A DNA stretch of 64,000 bases from Corythucha ciliata (GCA_038030265.1 CM075940.1:13330001-13394000); one strand, 5' to 3'. Shown: positions 20,943 through 33,759, numbered from the stretch's first letter. Numbers and translations are program-made. The notes: generated by a model from the letters alone, not told the origin.

Positions 20943-22846
20943 TCACAGCCGGAATTTGTCTTGGAGTAGGCGGGGTTTTAATCTCCTTGATATTGGTTGG
21001 CACAAAGCAAAGTGAACTGCACGATTTACCGTTCGTAGATTCGTGTGGAAATTTTCAAATTTCTTTGATAAAGCGTCATGGATCGGGGGTAGTTTTAATT
21101 CTCTGTGGAGTTGGGTGTTTCGAACATACCACGGGGCGTTCACCGTCATCCTCAGGATTTTATTTCGTATAACTTCAATTTTGGACAATTTTGACGCGGC
21201 TGCTGCTCCTCATACTTCGCTTCCGTAGAGCATCAATGGAAGAATAATTGATTTGAAGACCAGGACGCAAAATTCTGGCTTTAGTGTGCTCTTCCTGTTG
21301 AGTATCGGGTGGAGTTGTCGCAGTCTGGTATAGCCTTCCCCCACTTTTTTATTAATGTGCTTTTCCCAGGTTAGCCGTCTATCCAAGTGAAGTCCGAGGT
21401 ATCGCATCGAAGATTTCTTGTCGTTCCATTTGATGATATGGTTTTCTATATGGAGTTCAGGTGGGTCGGCAGGAAAGCGAAGGGTGAAGATTTTTTCCTC
21501 GCATTTGCTCTGATTGGTGATGATTTTTCATTTTCTCGTGTAATCTTGGATCTCTGCTACGGCTTCCTCAACATCGTTGCGAGCGGCTGTTATATTTGAT
21601 CTTGTCAAGTAGATGCAGGTGTCGTCCGCAAATGTTGCGACTTGGACGTTTTACGGTCGCGGGAAATCACTCGTGTAAATGTTGAAGAGCATGAGCGACA
21701 GTACCGACCCTTGGGGAATACCAGCTCCAATTCGTTTTGTACTGGAAATGCTGTCGTTGATTCGAACATAAAAGAACCTTTGGGAGAGGAAGGAACACGA
21801 TGTTTCGTAGATATATTTTGGGAGCCCTATGTTTTTTAGCTTATATTTTAGTCCGACGTGCCAGTCCTTGTCGAAGGCTTTTTCTAGGTCTAAGAAAAAG
21901 GCAACTGTATGCTCCTTATTCTCAAATCCTCTGACGATATCTTCCGTTACTCTATATGACTGGTGGACAGCGGAATGGTGTGGGATGAAACCTAATTGTT
22001 GATGTGGAATTGGATCATCTACATAAGGAGTCAGACGGCGTTGGATGCACTTTTCGAAGAGTTTACCTAGTATAGGTAGTAAGCTGATTGGCCGGTAGTT
22101 TTCGACGAGTTTGCTGTTCTTCCTCGGTTTGGCGAACACAATGACTTCGGCTGTTTTCCAGGCGGGTGGGAGATGCCTTTTTCTCAGGCATTTATTGAAT
22201 ATATTTAAAATTGCCATCGTTCCTTTCCTTGGTAAGTTGCGGATTAAGATTGGGGGGATACCATCGTGCCCGGGGCTTTTTTTTAAAGGTTAACCCTCGA
22301 ATATACATTTTTAATTCGGATGGAGTGACGTAGTTTATGGGCAGTTCAGCAGACTGGATTGAAGTGTTAACGTACTCCGTTATGGCGGGATTGCTACCTC
22401 GTTGTCGGAGCGTGAAGTCTCTGCAAACACGCTTTCGTAGTACTCGGCGAAAATATCACACTTTTCTTCTTCTGAGGTGATGACACACTCGTTGTAGTGT
22501 AATGGGGGTATTACATTTACCTTTCTGGTGAGCTGTCGAGTAGCTCTCCACAGTGAGTTGTCGTCGGGGTGGGCGTTATCGACATATCCGGCGTAGCTTT
22601 CAAATCTATGTTTGTCTAAGTCTGCTGAAACTTCTTTTTGAAGCCTGTTCAATTCGATTTTCAAGGACGGTGCTCTTGTCCTTTGCCACTGTCTTCTGAG
22701 GATGTTATTTCGGTGATGGAGCGAGGGATACATTCTACGTAGTTACAGGATTTCTTCAGTTTTGAGGAGATTTGGGATGCGGCAACAGCTTGTTTTATTG
22801 TATTTTGGACGTCAATAGATTTGTCTATTTCTTCGGATGTTTGCAT
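20943..22846 (-). pseudogene. Jockey-like LINE ORF2 (reverse transcriptase), broken
   Basis: The order from 22846 down is the linker (EEIDKSIDVQNTIKQAVAAS, then WRATRQLTRK), the RT palm and fingers between 22217 and 21651 (VENYRPISLLPILGKLFEK, QLGFIPHHS, FFLDLEKAFDK, GIPQGSVLS), a FADD-type motif region near 21640, and a thumb/C-terminal part to the stop at 20943 (YLGLHLDRRLTW near 21400). Several frame changes and stops interrupt it. Reverse transcription and target priming would be its role in a live copy. No poly(A) is visible at the 3' end. Confidence 0.8.
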
Positions 22847-22959
22847 ACTACAGTTTATTTGTAAGTTTTATTTTTATGGTCGACACTATTGAGCTTATGA
22901 GGTTTTCAGGTTCCTGATCGCTTTGCGGGGGGTTAGGACATTGGGAATGCCTGGTGACT

Positions 22960-23956
22960 GGTGGGCTGAGCGTTTTTGGTTGGAGATTCGCGGAGTTTTG
23001 TGTTCGATTCTTTTACCGTAACATTTTTTCGACTCATTTGTTTTATATGCAAGTAGTACTCGCAGCCTCTGTAGTTTGCTGGGTGAGTTTTACCACAGTT
23101 AACGCAAGTCGGAGCCGTTTCCTTATTTAGAGTGCGTTCCTTGAAGTGGTGATTGCCATCACATTTGACACATCGGCTAGGGAGCCGACAATAGTTATGG
23201 GTCTGGTGGAATCGCTGACAATTTTTACACTGTGGGATGATGCTTTTTTACGTCGAGGTTCGATTTTCACGACTGAATAGCATAGCCTATTTAAGTTGAA
23301 GATTTCCTGTTCTTTCGACGGAGATTTTTCTAAAGTAACGAAGCAGATTGGCGTTGGGAGTTTGTCCGTGTTGAGTAAGCGCGTTACTTTTTTTACTGGG
23401 TAGGATAATTGTAGCAGTTCTTCTTTTATTTCGTTTTCAGTGAGGGAATAGGGTACGTGAGCGATACGTATGAAACGGGATTTTCACTTTTTCGAAAAAT
23501 TTGGTGATCGATCGGAAGTCTTCAGAAGACTCTAGTGGAATTTTCAGCGAGTTTTTTGTCATCTTGGTGGAAAATTCATTTTTATAACAAATGTTTAGGT
23601 CACTCACTAACTCTCTGGTAGTTGATGGGTTTTTCATGTATGAAAAGGGGTGGTACCTTTTCCTTTTGAACGTTGTTTGCGTTTATTTCCTGTGTAGACA
23701 GTGCTTCCGTGTTATCTTCCAGGAGAGAATATCTGTTTTTTATAGATACGGGATTTGGACTTTGGTTGACCACGACTTTAGATTTCTTTTTCTTCACTTT
23801 TTCCGAGAAAGTGTCATCCCCGGGTAACTTGCGGGCATTTTTCTTATGGCTAGAATTCTGCCATGAACTCTCTTGTGGGGTTCCCAATATAACGGAAAAA
23901 GGGTCTCCATACACCTCCTCATCCTCCATTGATGGTGGAGAGGAGCCGTCCGTCAT
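22960..23956 (-). pseudogene. Jockey-like LINE ORF1 (gag-like), broken
   Basis: Starts at ATG 23956 (MTDGSSPPSMEDEEVYG), has a K-rich stretch (KVKKKKSKVVVN), then after a frame change near 23610 a region reading REVSDLNI-like RNA-binding sequence, and near 23230-23030 cysteine/histidine-rich sequence that fits CCHC knuckles. It is followed within about 110 bases by the ORF2 linker. The endonuclease domain that normally starts ORF2 is absent, so an internal deletion removed about 0.7 kb. Confidence 0.65.
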
Positions 23957-23999
23957 ACGGCGGATGGGCCGAATATCTTGTTCGGTGAGTTAATGTATT

Positions 24000-24570
24000 C
24001 ACTTTTAAGGCCTGAATGATTTCACAAAAACAAAAAAATAAATTTAATTTGCTCTGTATCCAACATTTACTTCATCATGATAGACCTATGGATGTTTCAA
24101 GGGGTCTGCAACCCGCAATTTTTCGTCGAACAGAGAACAACCGAAGATGAAATATTCGACCGCGAAAGTTTAATGAACGCCTTCGTACTTGAAAACCAAG
24201 TGCTTCCTTGTTTTCTTATTGCCGACAATACTTTGCTATGTGGTCGGAATGTGCTCCTGTTGAGTCTCGTCGCAGAGCACGAGTTCCTCTCTGATGGACA
24301 AATACAAGGAAAAGCCCTAATTGAAAGTAGCTCTCAATGAAAAAGATCTGAATTCTCTTTTTAAAAAATAGGCTCGATTTTTTGAATTGTACGAGGATCT
24401 ATTTGAGCCTGAATTTGTGGAGAAGTTCTTGGGGGGTAGTCTTAATAGCTACTTACACTCGATTTGATGAGAACATAAGTTATTTACAATTGGATGAGAA
24501 CAGAGATGATTATATACATAAAGCTTGAAAGGTACTTTTAAAATTCATGCGGGATGAATTCATGATACGT
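24000..24570. other. No recognisable gene
   Basis: An 87-codon plus-strand open stretch at 24077-24340 has plausible composition but no known motif; it may be chance. Confidence 0.3.
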
Positions 24571-24577
24571 CAAACTA

Positions 24578-24764
24578 TTATGCAATATTAACAATTACCA
24601 ATCGATCTTCTGGGACAATATTATATAAAAAACGAAGCGGGTGTTTTTTCGCGCGACGAAGCATTGTTCCAGGGAAACGGTTTACGTTAACATCGTCTTC
24701 GTCTCCACTGCCTTCTGTAGTCTCCATCTTCAGGAGGGAATAAGGTGATCTCCAAATCTGAAAA
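24578..24764 (-). CDS. Possible small terminal exon, unknown protein
   Basis: After a TTTTTCAG acceptor at 24765 the minus strand is open for about 60 codons to a TAA at 24578. It has an acidic stretch (GSGDEDDVNVN) and a basic one (RRAKKHPLRFLY). I recognise no family, and no partner exon was found, so it may be chance. Confidence 0.2.
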
Positions 24765-26356
24765 ATCGACTCCACTTTCGAGAACTGAAATCACTCGATC
24801 CAGAAAAAAAAAAAAAATGTTCAATAACACAAGACAATTTAATATAAAAATTGCAGTTGCACAATGTCCACGCTCCTAAAACATGCCGAAAATGTTTATC
24901 CGGGTCTGACCATATACAACTCAATTGCCCGTAGTCCCCCCTCAGGGTAAAACAATTTTCTATGTGACCCTGGGGAATCATGAAATGTATATTTTTGGAA
25001 CGAAATAATCCTGAAGGTTGAGAATTCACTCAGCGTTTCCAAAGGTCTTGCTAAAAAAAAATGTGAGTTAACTTCAAGACGAGATAAAAGGCTGACCGAT
25101 CCTTCCGGAGTCACAATTTCCTGCTGAAACCCTCTCACGTTTCAAAATTGGTCTCAACACAAATGAAAACCATAGTTTTGTCATTTGATTCAGTTAATAA
25201 CAATGATTGTAGTAAAAGGATATACACAACAGTGGTAACAAGTTGGTCAACGATGACAACGTAGTTGAATGAGGATCGTTGGTTTTTCCTGCTTGCATGA
25301 GGGGCATTGTCCTCGGTATTGCATGGTGGCCTCTGGCAAGGCCGTGAAAAGCCTGTAAGCCACTGTTACCAAAACAGAGGGTAGAGGTCACTGGCGCGGC
25401 AAAATCTGCCCGTAAACCTTGCAGTGCCGGAGCTTGAGGGGGAAAACACCACGATCACTACCGTTTCATCTACTGAGAAAGCGAAAATACAGTTATTTTA
25501 AACCACAGCTTGAATTGCTTCATGCGTTCAATTCACGTTGTTTTTGTTGTGCTGTCGGAGTTTTTTGAATACTGTTTAAAAATTCAATTAAAATATTCCA
25601 ATCATTTTCCATTACTGCGAAAAAGGCCAGTGATTGCCAGCAATTAGTGAGAGGGTTCGGAGGTATGACTTGTGACACTCCACCTACAATTAACACAACC
25701 CATGGTTCTATCATGTAAACAAAGGGTTATGGGGAAAGTCGGAGGACCCGGTTTAGGTCAACTGGGAGCGTATAATACTTCACCATTGAGCACCAACATT
25801 TTCAACACTCCGCCACCAAAAAATGTATACCTACACTACACAAATGATTATCTCGCCCATCGAACAGCAGCCCAGTCCAGAAGCGAGAATTTGAAAAAGA
25901 GCCGTGGTGTGGTACAAGCAGAGGGGATTGGCGTTTTGGTTTCGTGAAACGGTGAAATGTTCAGCGGGAGGAGACTGAAAAAGGCGATAGGTGTAGCCTA
26001 CTAGAGTCTTGAAGTGGAAGTGAAGAGTCCGTCAGGACAGACTAGCACCCGAGTGTTTTCCGTAGCTTGCTTCATCATTAATCACATCACTCTTCCTTTC
26101 AGCAAACGAGGGAGGACTGGTTCTTCTGGTTTTCACTTTTCCAGCCCAGACGCAATTATTTATTTGAAATTAGTAATACTTCCAACACATCATTTGACTC
26201 AATATTTTGATGAGACGATATATGTAGTGGGCTCAAGTCCTGAGCATGTAGGGTTGCTAGGTGTCACAGTGATGAAATCTGGACACCTCCCTCCTTCCCA
26301 ACGCTCTTCGTGGGATGGGGGTTGTGACTAGTCGTCATCCATACAAACGATTATTA

Positions 26357-26527
26357 GGTCCGTTCCTAGACCGTTAAAATTGTTTGGCCCTTAAGCCCTC
26401 GCCTTCCGTCCCCACTTGTCCAACTCTTTCCTATTTCTACTACTTCTACTACTACTAGTCTCGTGGTCGCGGCACCGCATGGCAACTCTGATCCGAAAAT
26501 GTTCCAAACACCTCGCTGGAACCGACC
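26357..26527. mobile_element. Decayed MITE of the GGTCCGTTCC family
   Basis: Left end GGTCCGTTCC after TA (26355-26356), right end GGAACCGACC. The right half resembles the right arm of the inverted repeat at 9618-9730. It is probably a diverged relative of the 13500-13633 MITE. Confidence 0.4.
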
Positions 26528-28112
26528 CCTATTTTTTAAAATAACGAGGTTTAATGTAGCAAAATAAATATAAGAAAGGATAACCTCGGTAATCGTTGAA
26601 TCAAAAGAAAAAAATCAATCTACCTGAGGCAACCTGCTCATTTTTTTTTTTTTTTTTGCAGATGTTTTAGAAGTTATCGAGTTTATTTTTACAATCGGTA
26701 TTTTTTGAGACAATCAAAGAAATCTGGTGGAACAATTCTGCAGAATTTTTGAATATCCAAGTAACATTATTTACAAGAAAAGCTATTTCATAGGTGCCAG
26801 CGAAACTGGAAGAATATTCAGAACAGTTATCTTTCAGTTGGCTGTCCCTTGTTGATGGGCGTCTCTCCTTCTCTAGTTGTTCTAGAGGTCTTACTGTCCA
26901 TTTGATGGATCTGGTTGGACGCGAATCCGAACTCAAGCATTGCAAGAATGATGAAAAATAAATTCAAAACTCATGTCAAGACATCGAGTAGAGAACATTC
27001 CAGTATCCGGATGGAATGCCTGCATGGGTGCGTCTGCATGCTTGCCCGTCAGCAGTGACCAGCAGCCACCAGCGCCAGCAGTGAAGTCATATTGTTGAAC
27101 GATAGGTGAAAAAATTTTAGTGAATTCTTGGGTCGTGTCGTGAGGTGGTTCGCTTGTCTTTCTATACTTATTGTAAATATAGAAGTTGGAGAACGTAGGC
27201 GCTCTGCCACGGTCACATATACGTATGGGTACAAAATCACAGAAGTAATTCGGTAATGTCGTGTCTGATCTAATGCTAATTGATCAATTGTGAAACTGTT
27301 TGAAGGTGGAATTTGTATTCATTTTGATTACCTTCAGGAGAATTTGACTCAAATGAAACACTACTGAAGGACAAGTCCAATTCATTATTATTAAAGCAAC
27401 CTGTTCTTCAGCGGTAATGCAGGATAGATATCGAGTGTTGACTCTACTTTTGTTGCTTTGTCCAATTTACACTGTCTTGCCATTCATTCACCTCAGAAAG
27501 AAAGTTATGAATATATCTATGCTAAAGTCGTAGGTATTGTTATTTCCTAACTGCATACAGGTGTTATTCAACTTATGGCAGCATAAAAACACGAAACCAC
27601 AAATCTTCAGGCCCACGAGCCCGGAGTTTAACGTGAATACGTTTTAGTGCGTTTCATTCAATAAAACATTTTTTCCCGGTGTTTTTCATGAAAAAGAAGA
27701 AAAAAATCCCTTCAGCCTATTTTTCATTCACCCACCAATCTGACCCTTCACTCTTATTGTTATCGTTACTTGAACCCGCAAGAGATGACTCTTGCTTGAG
27801 GACTCTTTTTGAGTCCTCAAAAAGAACTTTTCATAGGCATTGTCTTTCCCAGCCGTTTAGAGAGTGGTGATGGAGAGCTGGAGACAAAGACTGAAAGTGG
27901 GTTGACTCTTGATCTTGACTGTCGAGTCTTGAAATGGTTTCTAGGCGAGATATCCCTCTACCACCTCGATACGCACCACCCACAGCGTCGCACCCGCTGT
28001 GATACCCAATCTGCCACTTCTGCCGAATTGGTCCCTATTCTCCCGTAGAACGTATTCACGTTGAAAATTACCTCTCCCATCTTACATTTTTAGTATGCTT
28101 GTTATGATTAAA

Positions 28113-28156
28113 ACAAGCAACTTGCTTGTTTTGATGAAAACAAGCAACTTGCTTGT
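28113..28156. repeat. Two tandem 17-base palindromes
   Basis: ACAAGCAACTTGCTTGT, a perfect inverted repeat around one C, occurs at 28113-28129 and 28140-28156. It could form two small hairpins or be a paired binding site; no gene is near. Confidence 0.55.
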
Positions 28157-29029
28157 TTATGCGTGTTTATTAGAGTGGAACTGTGGAAGTCTTTCCGAAT
28201 GTAATGGGGCCGGGGGGTTGAAGTAAATGTTTTTAGAAAAGACATTAGGCACTTCCTTCCGAACTGCATTCTTTCCATCTGTGGACTGTATGCAGTTAGT
28301 TAACAATAATAATATGACTTTCTTATAGATACATTAGTGGCTCCATCTCTCTAATTGTCATGGAGAAGGTCTTGCTTGACGGGTGTCTCCGAACGTCAAT
28401 TATGGAGATTGGTGAGGCGCTTCACCGATGATGTCGCATGTGAACAATACTGCAGTTCAAGTTTTAAGGTTTAACTCGGAGGACCCGGAGATTCAGTTTC
28501 CCCCGAAAAAAAGACAGCAATAAAATTGAATGGCACGAAAAGAATGTAGAACATGGAATTTGTACTTTATCGACCAGTGCGTTGGATACGACGCAAAAAA
28601 TTGAGTCATTGAGTTCTTTCAATTCACTTTAATCGCGGAGATAGATGTACATGAATTTTAACCTTTCCTCAACAGAAGTCTTTTTATCAAGAAAATCCAG
28701 GCATTTTTGGGATATTTTTATAAAATATATTTAACTGTTTGAATAACCGCAATCAAAATCAAATTCATATCAAACACGCTGGAAGATTTGCCACATGAAA
28801 GATCCTTCAGACAGTTCAACAGTAGGAATAGTCTCGTCTGGGAAACTGATACTTTATATGCTCAATCTGAGCTAGAACTCGGGAAAGTTCACAAGGGTTT
28901 TCATTCGTATTCAAAAAAATCCAACAGAAAATCGTCTTCTTCACTGAAATGAAACATTTTTTCAACTGAGAGACCAACTGTGATAATTTTATTAATTTCA
29001 GGCTGCCAGGCACTGCAAGGCTGTTGGCG

Positions 29030-29665
29030 TTTTCAGAATATCTAAAAATATGTTTTCAAGTGAGTTCTTGATTGTAAAACATGGTGGAGTAAAAGAAACT
29101 GAAACTCATATTTTCCAATCAAAGATTAAATATGGCCATTAGAGACAAAGAAGGTAAAATAAGACTCCATTCATTCCACCCACTTCCACCAATACAATTC
29201 TCTTCCACTTTTTGTAAGGGTGGCGGCCGGATAAAATAAAACAATCGTCTCTCAAAAAATCGTAACTAGTCGTCTTCTTTTCTCATCTCAATTTTCTCTC
29301 TCCTTCCGTACTCACTCTCTCTACGCGGAGCATTGGGAAGCTAACATTCTCCATGTCCGGAATACCACTTTAGGTCTGGATAACATTCTGAGTTTGTAAT
29401 CTATTTTTTTTTATTTTTTCTTTGGATAATCTCTTTCTTTCTCATGTGGAGAAAACAAGTTGGAACCATTCGGCGATAAGTCGGATAAACCATGCTGTGG
29501 CTTAGCCTCAGGAGGCAGCGTCTTTAACTTGACAGATAATTGTAGAGCGACTGCCGTCTTATAAAAGTACCGAACAGCAGGACCCACATTCATACTTGAG
29601 AAATTTAACGGTGCAATGTCTCCAGGTGGTATAAAGTACGCAAGTTGGCAAGTTCTCAACTTCTT
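29030..29665. repeat. Segment X, copy 1 (second copy at 61745-62690)
   Basis: Matches 61745-62690 in the same orientation, by eye about 80-85 %, apart from an inverted-repeat insertion at 61912-62098 in the second copy. Contains one open minus-strand stretch (29659-29411). Confidence 0.7.
29411..29659 (-). CDS. Unknown 82-residue ORF in segment X
   Basis: A minus-strand ORF with a plausible composition (VGPAVRYFYKTAVALQLS, then KLKTLPPEAKPQHG). The second copy at about 62390-62690 has lost the frame. It lies about 180 bases downstream of the Myb/SANT-like gene and may belong to the same mobile element, but I recognise no domain. Confidence 0.3.
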   Translation of the reverse strand: MRTCQLAYFIPPGDIAPLNFSSMNVGPAVRYFYKTAVALQLSVKLKTLPPEAKPQHGLSDLSPNGSNLFSPHEKERDYPKKK

Positions 29666-29840
29666 GGATGCGCTAAGGTAGTGGTGTCACGTATCCTGTT
29701 TGTCAACTTGAACTAATTGCATTGTCTATTTTCTGTTAGGATTGACCATATTCGTCTTATACGTGAGTGACTGAAAAAAGTCAAAAACAAATTTGGAGGT
29801 TATTTATTAGTCGGCTTAACAATTCTAATTTTTCCGCGTT

Positions 29841-30477
29841 TCATTTTGCCTTCTCCCTCCGGTCATAATCTTTTTTCGCTTCGGACGACTTCAATATGCT
29901 GATAAGGTCGTCGATGTTCTCGCTGTTTGTTCGTCGCGTTCGCTTCCTTGGATTCAGACACTCTTTATCGTCCTCTTTGTCCGTCGGAGCCGGACGAAGA
30001 AGAAGTTGAACACGAACTTCGTATTAATATCATAGAAGGAAGAATTTAGGAATAAAAGTAGACATACCAACAACGATGGGGGGCGCAACGGTGTCGTCAA
30101 CCGCTTTTATCATCTCGCTCTCCGCTTCGAATGGATCTGGGGGAGCCCGACCAATCCCCAATGTCCTGTTATGAGCATCAGTGCTCCTTTTCCGTTTCAT
30201 TACCGTTTTATTACGGTTGGAGCACTGATCTTCAGTTTTGTACAAGTCCGTCTTCAGCAGAATAACATCTGAAATGTGGGCCCACATGAATTTTTTGTTT
30301 TTCAATTTGTTCATTGGGCCCACATGATTTAAAAATTCTGAATAAGATTCAAGAAGAGCCTTTGTTGCTTCGTCTGTCCATTCATCTGCAATCAGAGGGA
30401 TGTATTAGCGAAATAGTCAAATAGAGAAGGCTCAAACAAAGATGAATTCTAGGCTTACCACTTCGCTGGTTTTCCAT
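29841..30477 (-). CDS. Myb/SANT-like DNA-binding protein, three exons, intact
   Basis: Exons 30477-30459 (19 bp, MENQRS), 30385-30068 (318 bp) and 30016-29841 (176 bp, stop TGA) add up to 513 bases, 170 residues, with every junction in phase. Donors are GTAAGC and GTATGT; acceptors end TTGCAG and ACGAAG, leaving introns of 73 and 51 bp. Exon 2 holds a trihelix/Myb-SANT-like domain: EWTDEATKALLESYSEF, then WAHISDV and EDQCSNRNKTVMKRKR. The C-terminus is acidic, then basic (NPRKRTRRTN), then a short helix rich in K and E. Such proteins bind DNA and often accompany PIF/Harbinger and similar transposases. A second copy at 58462-60310 is broken, including loss of the first donor site. Intact here, it could be a functional element protein or a domesticated gene. 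Confidence 0.65.
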
Positions 30478-30659
30478 TACGGTTCGTTGGAAACATGAAA
30501 TAATTTGATTCATCCATCTTCGCTTAATATTTTATTCTCCTTGGTCGGGGTCTCGGGGTGAAATGGCCGACAGAAGGAAACGAGGACTCGAGGAGGGAAG
30601 TCCCAATGAACCTTCCAAGATAGGTTTACCGCTCCCTCGATTTTGACGGAGCACTTGAA

Positions 30660-31729
30660 GTTTGAGGTTTTCCAATTCTTGTTCTTCGTTTCCGTAGCAT
30701 TGTAGATGGTCGTCTAGGCTGAGAAACTCGGCCTCGTTTTGTACAGCGATTACGATGTCTCATATCTCAGAATTGTTGACGCTTGCGGAAGTCGAGCTCT
30801 GGGTTTCACGACCAACTCGAAAATGGCAGTGAGAGAAACAATTTTTGATCGTGGTTTCTGTAACACCCTGCCAGCTGCTGACCACGAAATTGATGGCGTT
30901 TAAAATGTTTATGCTTCTGCTCACATCCTTAGCAGTAGAATTGAGCAGCACCATATTCTGTTCGATTTTCTCCAGTATGAAGTTGACAACTTTCGATCTG
31001 TACTATGATTTAAGATTTTTTTAATTCCCATGTCCAAGGGCTGGGTGAGAGATGTAGTGTTCAGTGGCAAAAAATTGGAGAATTATGTGCTTGAAGTCCT
31101 CAAAATTCGGGTGAGCCGCACAGTTGTCTAGTAACAGAACGATGAATCGTGATTTTTGACGTGATAATTCATTGTCCCATTCATCGAGCCACTTCGGTGA
31201 AAATAGCGGACGTCATCCAGGCGTTACGATTGGCCTGATATTCTACCGGCAATCTTTTCATGTCTATATTTTTCATGCATCGGGGTTTCTGGCTTTTGCC
31301 AATAACGAGAAGTTTTCTTTTGTCGGTACCTGTCATGTTCGTGCTGCATAGAAAGTCAGCGCTATCCTTTTCGCCATGAGCTTTTTTGAATTTTATTTCA
31401 TGTCTCTTCTTCCAACGCGTAAGCCATCCTTCTTCCGTCGCCTTGAAGTTTTGGTGATCGTTCCCCAGTTTTTTGGCCATTTCTTCCGCCTTGGTTTTCA
31501 GCATTGGCCCAGAAACGCGGACACCTTCAGCGTCCTTACTTTCGCATTTCCGCGTCTGAGGCAAACGTAGTCAGCTCCTGAAGCCTACGTTCCTGTGCAC
31601 GAATTCTTGCAATCGTCAACACAGAACTTTCAAAATTTCAGATAAACTTCGGTTTGACTCCGTTGGATATTTTTTAATTTCGTCAAGAATTCTAATTTTT
31701 TCACTTAAACACAGATCTTTACGCGACAT
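30660..31729 (-). pseudogene. pogo/Tigger-like transposase remnant
   Basis: Starts at ATG 31729 (MSRKDLCLSEKIRILDEIKK), an HTH of the CENP-B/pogo type, and after frame changes shows the second HTH (VSGPMLKTKAEEMAKKLG, then EEGWLTRWKKRH) near 31500-31400. The DDE part is recognisable from WMTSAIFTE near 31210, LLLDNCAAHP near 31130 (a catalytic Asp), and YRSKVVNFILEKIEQN near 31000-30960. Several frameshifts and stops make it inactive. Family knowledge: cut-and-paste transposition into TA sites. Confidence 0.75.
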
Positions 31730-31749
31730 TTCCGAGTTGGTTTTTGGTT

Positions 31750-33036
31750 TTAAAAAAAGGGGCACGAACAAACGGACAACCAGTTCAACTTAACTGAACA
31801 CTTGATGAAACTCACGAGTTCCGCTACACCCTTCAACATAGACAAGGCACACATCGAACACAGGTCGAATATCGTGAGGTTATACGTCGACAACTTCGAA
31901 AGGTAATAATAGACTGACACATCGCCTCTGGGAGTCGGAAGTGCAGCTTGGAGGTCATAGGTGCAGACTACCGTCGAAGCGTCTGAGTTCTCCTTGTCGT
32001 TTAGTTTTGCAACTCTCGGCAATTCTTTTTCTTTTATGTGAGTGTCAAATTCATTTGATCTTTCTGTGTGACTCGAGTTTTCGTATGCCGTGCAGAGCTC
32101 ACACTGGTCTTTCTTGGGCTGAAAGAAACCCAGATTGAAGTCGTTCGAGAAAATGTTAAAAAATACGGTATGGCTCCCGTATTCTTTCCCATTTTTTTTG
32201 CAGACGTGTCGACACAATCACGGTAAAGGTCCGCGATTGATTTTCCTCCTTCAATGTACGCCCTTGACGTTTGCTGCCGTAGGTAATGTGACGGGACCCT
32301 TGGGATAGAATTGATATGATCATGAATGTCCTGTCGGATGTTGTCGTTCAATTTTCGCTGCTGTCCATGCTTGCCCCTTCTGTCATTTTCGATAAATCCT
32401 TCGCTTGTTTTGGCTCTTGTGGTGGAAATAGTTCGGCTATTCATGTCCAGCGTTGCCATGAAGAATGTTTTGCACACCCGCATTTTTTTGCCGGAGACTT
32501 CAAAAAAGAAGGAGCAATTAAGTTTACGAGGTTGTTTTCCCTTTGGATACATGTAAGCTGGCTGAATTTCCTGAATGTGTCGACTGATAAATTCTCGCTG
32601 TTTGTTAATATCACCCATCTTCCAATCGAATCTGAATCAAGAACTGCTAAACAGCTTCCATGCTCATGGGGGTATTTCTCTCCAAACAATACCATCGTCG
32701 ACAATAACTTTTTCTACAGGCGCGGCTACCGCGCGGCTTGCCGTGATGTTTTTCTCGCAGATAGTATTCATCAACGCTAAACGTAGAATTTTCTCACTCC
32801 TGCTCTCCATTACCACCTGAAAACGAAAAAAAAAAGAAACGTCAGACGAAATACCCCTCTGGTGTGCAGAAAAACACCGTGCTTCACACTTTTTTGTAAC
32901 TTGAACCATGCATAACATAAAGATTATCTCTTATTACATATCACTACAATAATCACAAAACATTCGTGGAATACTGTTACAACGCAAAATAAAAGAGATA
33001 CAAATAAAATATAAAAATTACCTGGTCGTAGAACAT
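31750..33036 (-). pseudogene. Second DDE-like transposon protein (N-terminal half)
   Basis: A short first exon (33036-33022, MFYDQ) joins in phase to 32816 across a GTAATT-TTTCAG intron. After two frame changes the protein continues with GDINKQREFISRHI, MRVCKTFFMATL, PRVPSHYLRQQTSR, then PKKDQCELC and YYYLSKLSTYNLTIFDL. This series is shared by a widespread group of arthropod transposon proteins whose superfamily I cannot name. The catalytic C-terminal half is absent: homology stops near 31760, a few bases from the start of the pogo remnant, so one inserted into or joined the other. Confidence 0.6.
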
Positions 33037-33759
33037 GGGTACCTCTCGAGACGACCGCTGGCTGGAGTCTGAGATATTACACTCTTCGACGACTGGATCA
33101 CACCCCACCACCACAATCGAACACCGTTACACGCGCTCTCTCTCGGAAACAAATTGAATTACACTTATAACAGTATTTTTAAAATGAAGACGAAGTCATT
33201 GCGGATAAGCCAGTGGCAATAACTAAAAAATCGTTTTTTTTTTACTTGTAACAGTGTTCTTTGAAGGGTGCGATATGTCTGACGTCTGTCGAATTATTAC
33301 GGACGAATCTAAGGGAAAACAACCAAAAAACCGATTGGAATAACATCACAATGACAAATCAAGTTTTAATAATTCGCAACTAAAAGGCTGCAGAAAATAT
33401 TTAAACAACTGACCACATATTGCGTCAAAGGGATTGTATGCTTACAGGAACGGGTCTGCGCCAATATCCTTTCTTTTTGTCATATAGCGGCGACCTACAT
33501 CTGCCGGCAGTGTCCTGGTATAATCGCTCAACTCCACTGTACAAAAGATTATAATACGAAAGAACTATAATAAGAACAAAACAATTGTTTTTAAAAGAAA
33601 AGTCACTTTCTAATGCTTCGCTTGATGTAAATCCACAGGTGACGGTCATCCAAGAATCTTTATCACACGTTATAATAACCTAGTTGCCAGCTAAGGATAA
33701 AAAAAAGGCGCACGGTTGCCTTTCACCGCGGTAGATCGCTTAGCGACTGTGATTACCTT

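Larger units (their letters stand above)
24790..29030. other. Long region without a recognisable gene
   Basis: Only repeats are visible: a decayed MITE at 26357-26527 and two 17-base palindromes at 28113-28156. Open stretches of 60-105 codons occur on both strands but show no known domain or splice pattern. Confidence 0.4.

Noticed and set aside
25672..26331. Plus-strand open stretches of 91 and 105 codons
   Set aside because: No domain, no splice pattern and no repeat family could be tied to them.
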